DNA from: Lachnospiraceae bacterium
GTDB taxonomy: Bacteria > Bacillota > Clostridia > Lachnospirales > Lachnospiraceae
NCBI GenBank assembly: GCA_024403455.1
Contig: JAKSRR010000003.1
Span: 81,599 to 145,598, forward strand
Direction: 5' to 3'
Length of the DNA: 64,000 bases
Shown: positions 61,354 through 64,000 of the stretch, one piece after another
How positions within the stretch are numbered: the first letter of the stretch is position 1
Layout: each line of letters begins with the position of its first letter
Position numbers and translations under genes: made by a program
Notes under the pieces: generated by a model
Told to the model about the DNA's origin: nothing
The model's input: only the letters and a program-made list of their open reading frames with translations
Database searches by the model: none

Positions 61354-63639
61354 CTATTTTAACTTCCAAATATCCTTATTGTATTCGGCAATTGTTCTAT
61401 CAGAGGAGAAGAAGCCTGCCTTTGCGATGTTTGCAAGCATCATCTTGTTCCACTTGGTTCTCTTCTCATAAGCTGCAAAGGTCTTATCCTTTACCTTGAT
61501 GTACTCCTTCAAATCTAACAAGGTCATGAACCAGTCTTTGTTCAGGAGTTCATTGTACAATCTAGTAAGGCTGGTCTTATTGCCATGCTTCATAGTTTCC
61601 TTACCAACGATGAAGTCTACTGCTTCTTTAATAACAGCATCCTTCTCATAAATTTCTCTGGATACATAGCCCTTCTTACCAGCAGCATTCATTGCATACT
61701 TTTTGATAACGGTATCAGAATCCTTACCAAAGATAAAGATGTTATCATTGCCAACCAGCTCATGGATCTCAACATTGGCACCATCATCGGTACCTAAGGT
61801 CACAGCACCATTTAACATAAACTTCATGTTGCCAGTACCGGAAGCTTCTTTACTTGCAAGCGAGATCTGCTCGGAAATATCACAAGCAGGAATCAATCTT
61901 TCTGCATAGGATACATTATAGTTTTCTACAAAGAGTACCTTCATGTAAGGACTTACCTTAGGATCATTGTTAACAATATCCTGCATTACAAGCAACAGAT
62001 GAATAACGTCCTGTGCAATAATATAAGCAGGCGCTGCCTTTGCACCAAAGATAAAGGTGAGCGGTCTTTCAGGCTTCTTTCCAGCCTTGATTTCAAGATA
62101 CTTGTGAATGATGTATAGTGCATTCATCTGCTGACGCTTATACTCATGCATACGCTTAATCTGAATATCAAAGATAGACTCTGGATTCAGTTCAACCTTC
62201 TCATGCTTCTTTACATACTCACAAAGGGCCAGTTTCTTACCCTTCTTGATTTCTTCTAATTTTGCAAGAACCTTTTTATCATCCTTAAATGCAAGAAGCT
62301 TCTCTAACTCATTTGCATTTGTTTTATATCCTTCACCTATCATCTCATCTAAGAAAGCGGTTAATTCAGGATTGCAGGAAAGAAGCCATCTTCTAAAGGT
62401 AATACCATTGGTCTTGTTGTTGAACTTCTTAGGATAAATATTATAGAAATGTGCAAGTTCTGTCTGCTTTAAGATTTCGGTATGAATAGCAGCCACACCA
62501 TTCACAGAATATCCATAGTGGATATCAATGTGTGCCATGTGCACTCTCTCATCCTTATCAATAATCCAAACTCTTTCATCCTTATACTTCTTCTGTACTC
62601 TTGCAGCCAGTTCTTCAATAATCGGGATTAACTGAGGAACTACCTTCTTAAGGTATGCCTTCGGCCACTTTTCAAGAGCCTCTGCCAAAATGGTATGGTT
62701 CGTATATGCACAGGTCTTGCTTACCACCTTAATCGCCTCATCCATAGAGAAGCCTTCCTGCTCCGTAAGAATACGGATCAATTCAGGAATAACCATAGTG
62801 GGGTGGGTATCATTAATCTGAATTGCAGCAAACTGATTCATCTTGTGCAAATCTTTTCCCTGCTCCTTCAGTTCTTTAATAATGAGCTGCGCACCAGAAG
62901 AAACCATGAAATACTGCTGATAGATACGCAGTAAATTTCCAGCCTCATCAGAATCATCCGGATACAGGAATAAGGTTAAGTTCTTTTTGATATCCGTCTT
63001 ATCAAAATCGATTCCCTTCTTTACGATAGATTCATCGATGGATTCAATATCAAATAAATGTAATTTATTAACACCCTTGTTATAGCCAAGTACATCAATG
63101 TCATAGAGACGGCTCTTCACCTTTGTTTTTCCAAACTGCACAGTAAATACAGTCGAGGTCTTATTTAACCAACTCTTATCTTCAATCCAGTCGTTCTTTA
63201 CAGCGCCCTGCATTTTGTTTTTAAATACCTGCTTAAATAAACCAAAGTGATAGTTGAGTCCAATACCATCACCAGGAAGATTTAAAGATGCAATGGAATC
63301 CAAGAAACAAGCTGCCAGTCTTCCAAGACCACCATTTCCAAGAGAAGGTTCGGGTTCCACTTCTTCCACTTTATTGAGGTCTTTGCCAATGCTCTGTAAG
63401 CCACTCTTAATATCTTCATAAATTCCAAGATTGATCAAATTGGAATCCATTAATTTACCAATTAAAAATTCTGCAGAAATATAATATACTTTCTTCTTTC
63501 CAGTAATCGCTTTCTTACCAGCTGTAAGTTCTTTGGTGAGTCCAAGCAATGCATAATAAATTTCTGCATTCGTACATTTCTTCACCGGTTTCTTGTAAGT
63601 CTTTTCGCATAATGCAGCAAGCTGTTCAAATGCTGTCAT
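61354..63639 (-). CDS. glgP: Glycogen/maltodextrin phosphorylase (GT35)
   Basis: 761 residues from the second ATG, which has AAGGAG nine bases upstream (the first, two codons earlier, is only three bases from it). It releases glucose-1-phosphate from alpha-1,4-glucan ends. [20 protein letters not shown] and the PLP Lys motif [15 protein letters not shown] are diagnostic; [15 protein letters not shown] follows. It is a little shorter than many GlgP (about 800), with no regulatory N-terminal extension. Works with MalQ in this window. Confidence 0.97.
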   Translation of the reverse strand: MTAFEQLAALCEKTYKKPVKKCTNAEIYYALLGLTKELTAGKKAITGKKKVYYISAEFLIGKLMDSNLINLGIYEDIKSGLQSIGKDLNKVEEVEPEPSLGNGGLGRLAACFLDSIASLNLPGDGIGLNYHFGLFKQVFKNKMQGAVKNDWIEDKSWLNKTSTVFTVQFGKTKVKSRLYDIDVLGYNKGVNKLHLFDIESIDESIVKKGIDFDKTDIKKNLTLFLYPDDSDEAGNLLRIYQQYFMVSSGAQLIIKELKEQGKDLHKMNQFAAIQINDTHPTMVIPELIRILTEQEGFSMDEAIKVVSKTCAYTNHTILAEALEKWPKAYLKKVVPQLIPIIEELAARVQKKYKDERVWIIDKDERVHMAHIDIHYGYSVNGVAAIHTEILKQTELAHFYNIYPKKFNNKTNGITFRRWLLSCNPELTAFLDEMIGEGYKTNANELEKLLAFKDDKKVLAKLEEIKKGKKLALCEYVKKHEKVELNPESIFDIQIKRMHEYKRQQMNALYIIHKYLEIKAGKKPERPLTFIFGAKAAPAYIIAQDVIHLLLVMQDIVNNDPKVSPYMKVLFVENYNVSYAERLIPACDISEQISLASKEASGTGNMKFMLNGAVTLGTDDGANVEIHELVGNDNIFIFGKDSDTVIKKYAMNAAGKKGYVSREIYEKDAVIKEAVDFIVGKETMKHGNKTSLTRLYNELLNKDWFMTLLDLKEYIKVKDKTFAAYEKRTKWNKMMLANIAKAGFFSSDRTIAEYNKDIWKLK

Positions 63640-63660
63640 ATCCATTTTCTCCTTTTCCTT

Positions 63661-63693
63661 AAAAGTGGCGTAACCTGCATTGCAAGTTACGCC
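63661..63693 (-). terminator. Hairpin after the Ala/Lys repeat gene
   Basis: GGCGTAAC and GTTACGCC pair around an 11-base loop; the minus-strand tail is ACTTTTAAGG. Likely terminator of the repeat gene. Confidence 0.7.
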
Positions 63694-63725
63694 CCCTTTA
63701 TCATCTCTCTTATATCTGTATAAAA

Positions 63726-64000
63726 TTACTTCTTTGCTGTAGCTTTCTTTGCAGTAGTAGCCTTCTTTGCAGGTGCCTTTGCTGCAGTTGCCTTCTTTGC
63801 GGGTGCCTTTGCTGCAGTTGCCTTCTTTGCAGGTGCTGCCTTTGCTGCGGTAGCCTTCTTTGCAGGTGCCTTTGCTGCAGTTGCCTTCTTTGCAGGTGCT
63901 GCCTTTGCTACAGTTGCCTTCTTTGCAGGTGCTGCCTTTGCTGCGGTTGCCTTCTTTGCAGGTGCTGCCTTTGCTGCAGTTGCCTTCTTTGCAGGTGCTG
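63726..64000 (-). CDS. Ala/Lys/Pro repeat protein, histone-H1-like tail, 5' end outside window
   Basis: The last ~91 codons are visible. The product is a repeat of 10-11 residues, [10 protein letters not shown](A), about eight times, ending [10 protein letters not shown] and stop. Such Lys/Ala/Pro tails bind DNA without fixed structure, as in histone H1, bacterial HC1/HC2-like proteins and the tails of some HU or topoisomerase proteins. Which of these it ends cannot be seen. The 30/33-base DNA repeat makes length variation by recombination likely. Confidence 0.85.
   Translation of the reverse strand, partial: APAKKATAAKAAPAKKATAAKAAPAKKATVAKAAPAKKATAAKAPAKKATAAKAAPAKKATAAKAPAKKATAAKAPAKKATTAKKATAKK

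Noticed and set aside
63726-64000. Regular DNA repeat at the right end as a CRISPR array
   Set aside because: Units are contiguous, in frame and encode [10 protein letters not shown]; no spacers.
1-64000. Prophage, insertion sequence or rRNA
   Set aside because: No integrase, transposase, terminal repeats, structural phage genes or rRNA sequence was recognised on either strand.

Overview
The window looks like chromosome from a low-GC Gram-positive anaerobe of the Clostridia, most probably a Lachnospiraceae-type organism. Grounds: a type I glutamine synthetase of Firmicutes length, LL-diaminopimelate aminotransferase, AddAB instead of RecBCD, ThiT under a TPP riboswitch, many soluble chemoreceptor-like proteins, strong AGGAGG ribosome binding sites, sigma-A-like promoters and U-tailed terminators. 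The genus cannot be named from sequence alone. I saw no prophage, insertion sequence, CRISPR array or rRNA.

Layout. 1-9 kb is accessory-like: the 5' part of a membrane histidine kinase, several unrecognised acidic or membrane proteins, two gene remnants, a DUF3990/HTH toxin-antitoxin-like pair with a promoter carrying two copies of one palindrome, a DUF4160/DUF2442 operon, and tRNA-Leu(TAG) with a decayed second tRNA 3' end about 0.7 kb away. 9-14 kb holds a DUF202 protein, a voltage-gated K+ channel and a zinc-type ABC importer operon led by a Fur/Zur regulator with an iterated operator. 14-23 kb has a TerB-like acidic protein behind a repeated structured leader, an operon of DJ-1/PfpI protein, CgeB-like glycosyltransferase and an asymmetric heterodimeric ABC exporter, then dapL and glnA. 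23-37.5 kb is mostly housekeeping and signalling: zinc-ribbon protein, DegV, GAF/HD-GYP phosphodiesterase, addA, addB, a sigma-like factor, an S24-type regulator, NUDIX and malQ. 37.7-40.5 kb has an aquaporin, TPP riboswitch-thiT and a Phd/VapC-type toxin-antitoxin pair.

The most striking region is 40.5-58 kb, a type IV pilus locus on the minus strand. It encodes three minor pseudopilins, PilC, a PilM-PilN fusion, a PilO-like protein, PilB, a major pilin with its own promoter and terminator, and then a 2275-residue protein that starts as a prepilin and continues into about 40 GLUG-type motifs. This last protein is a strong candidate for a pilus-borne adhesin or priming pseudopilin. A class III nucleotide cyclase with a large predicted extracellular sensor lies just upstream. 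No PilT and no prepilin peptidase are in the window.

The right end has a PocR-domain and a second soluble chemoreceptor-like protein flanking an ABC-F ATPase, glycogen phosphorylase (which works with MalQ in glucan use), and the 3' end of a gene for an Ala/Lys/Pro repeat, histone-H1-like tail.

Nearly all products are assigned by reading motifs in the translated sequence; no database search was run. Where the longest open frame began at a poor site, the start was moved to the codon with the best ribosome binding site, as stated in the entries.
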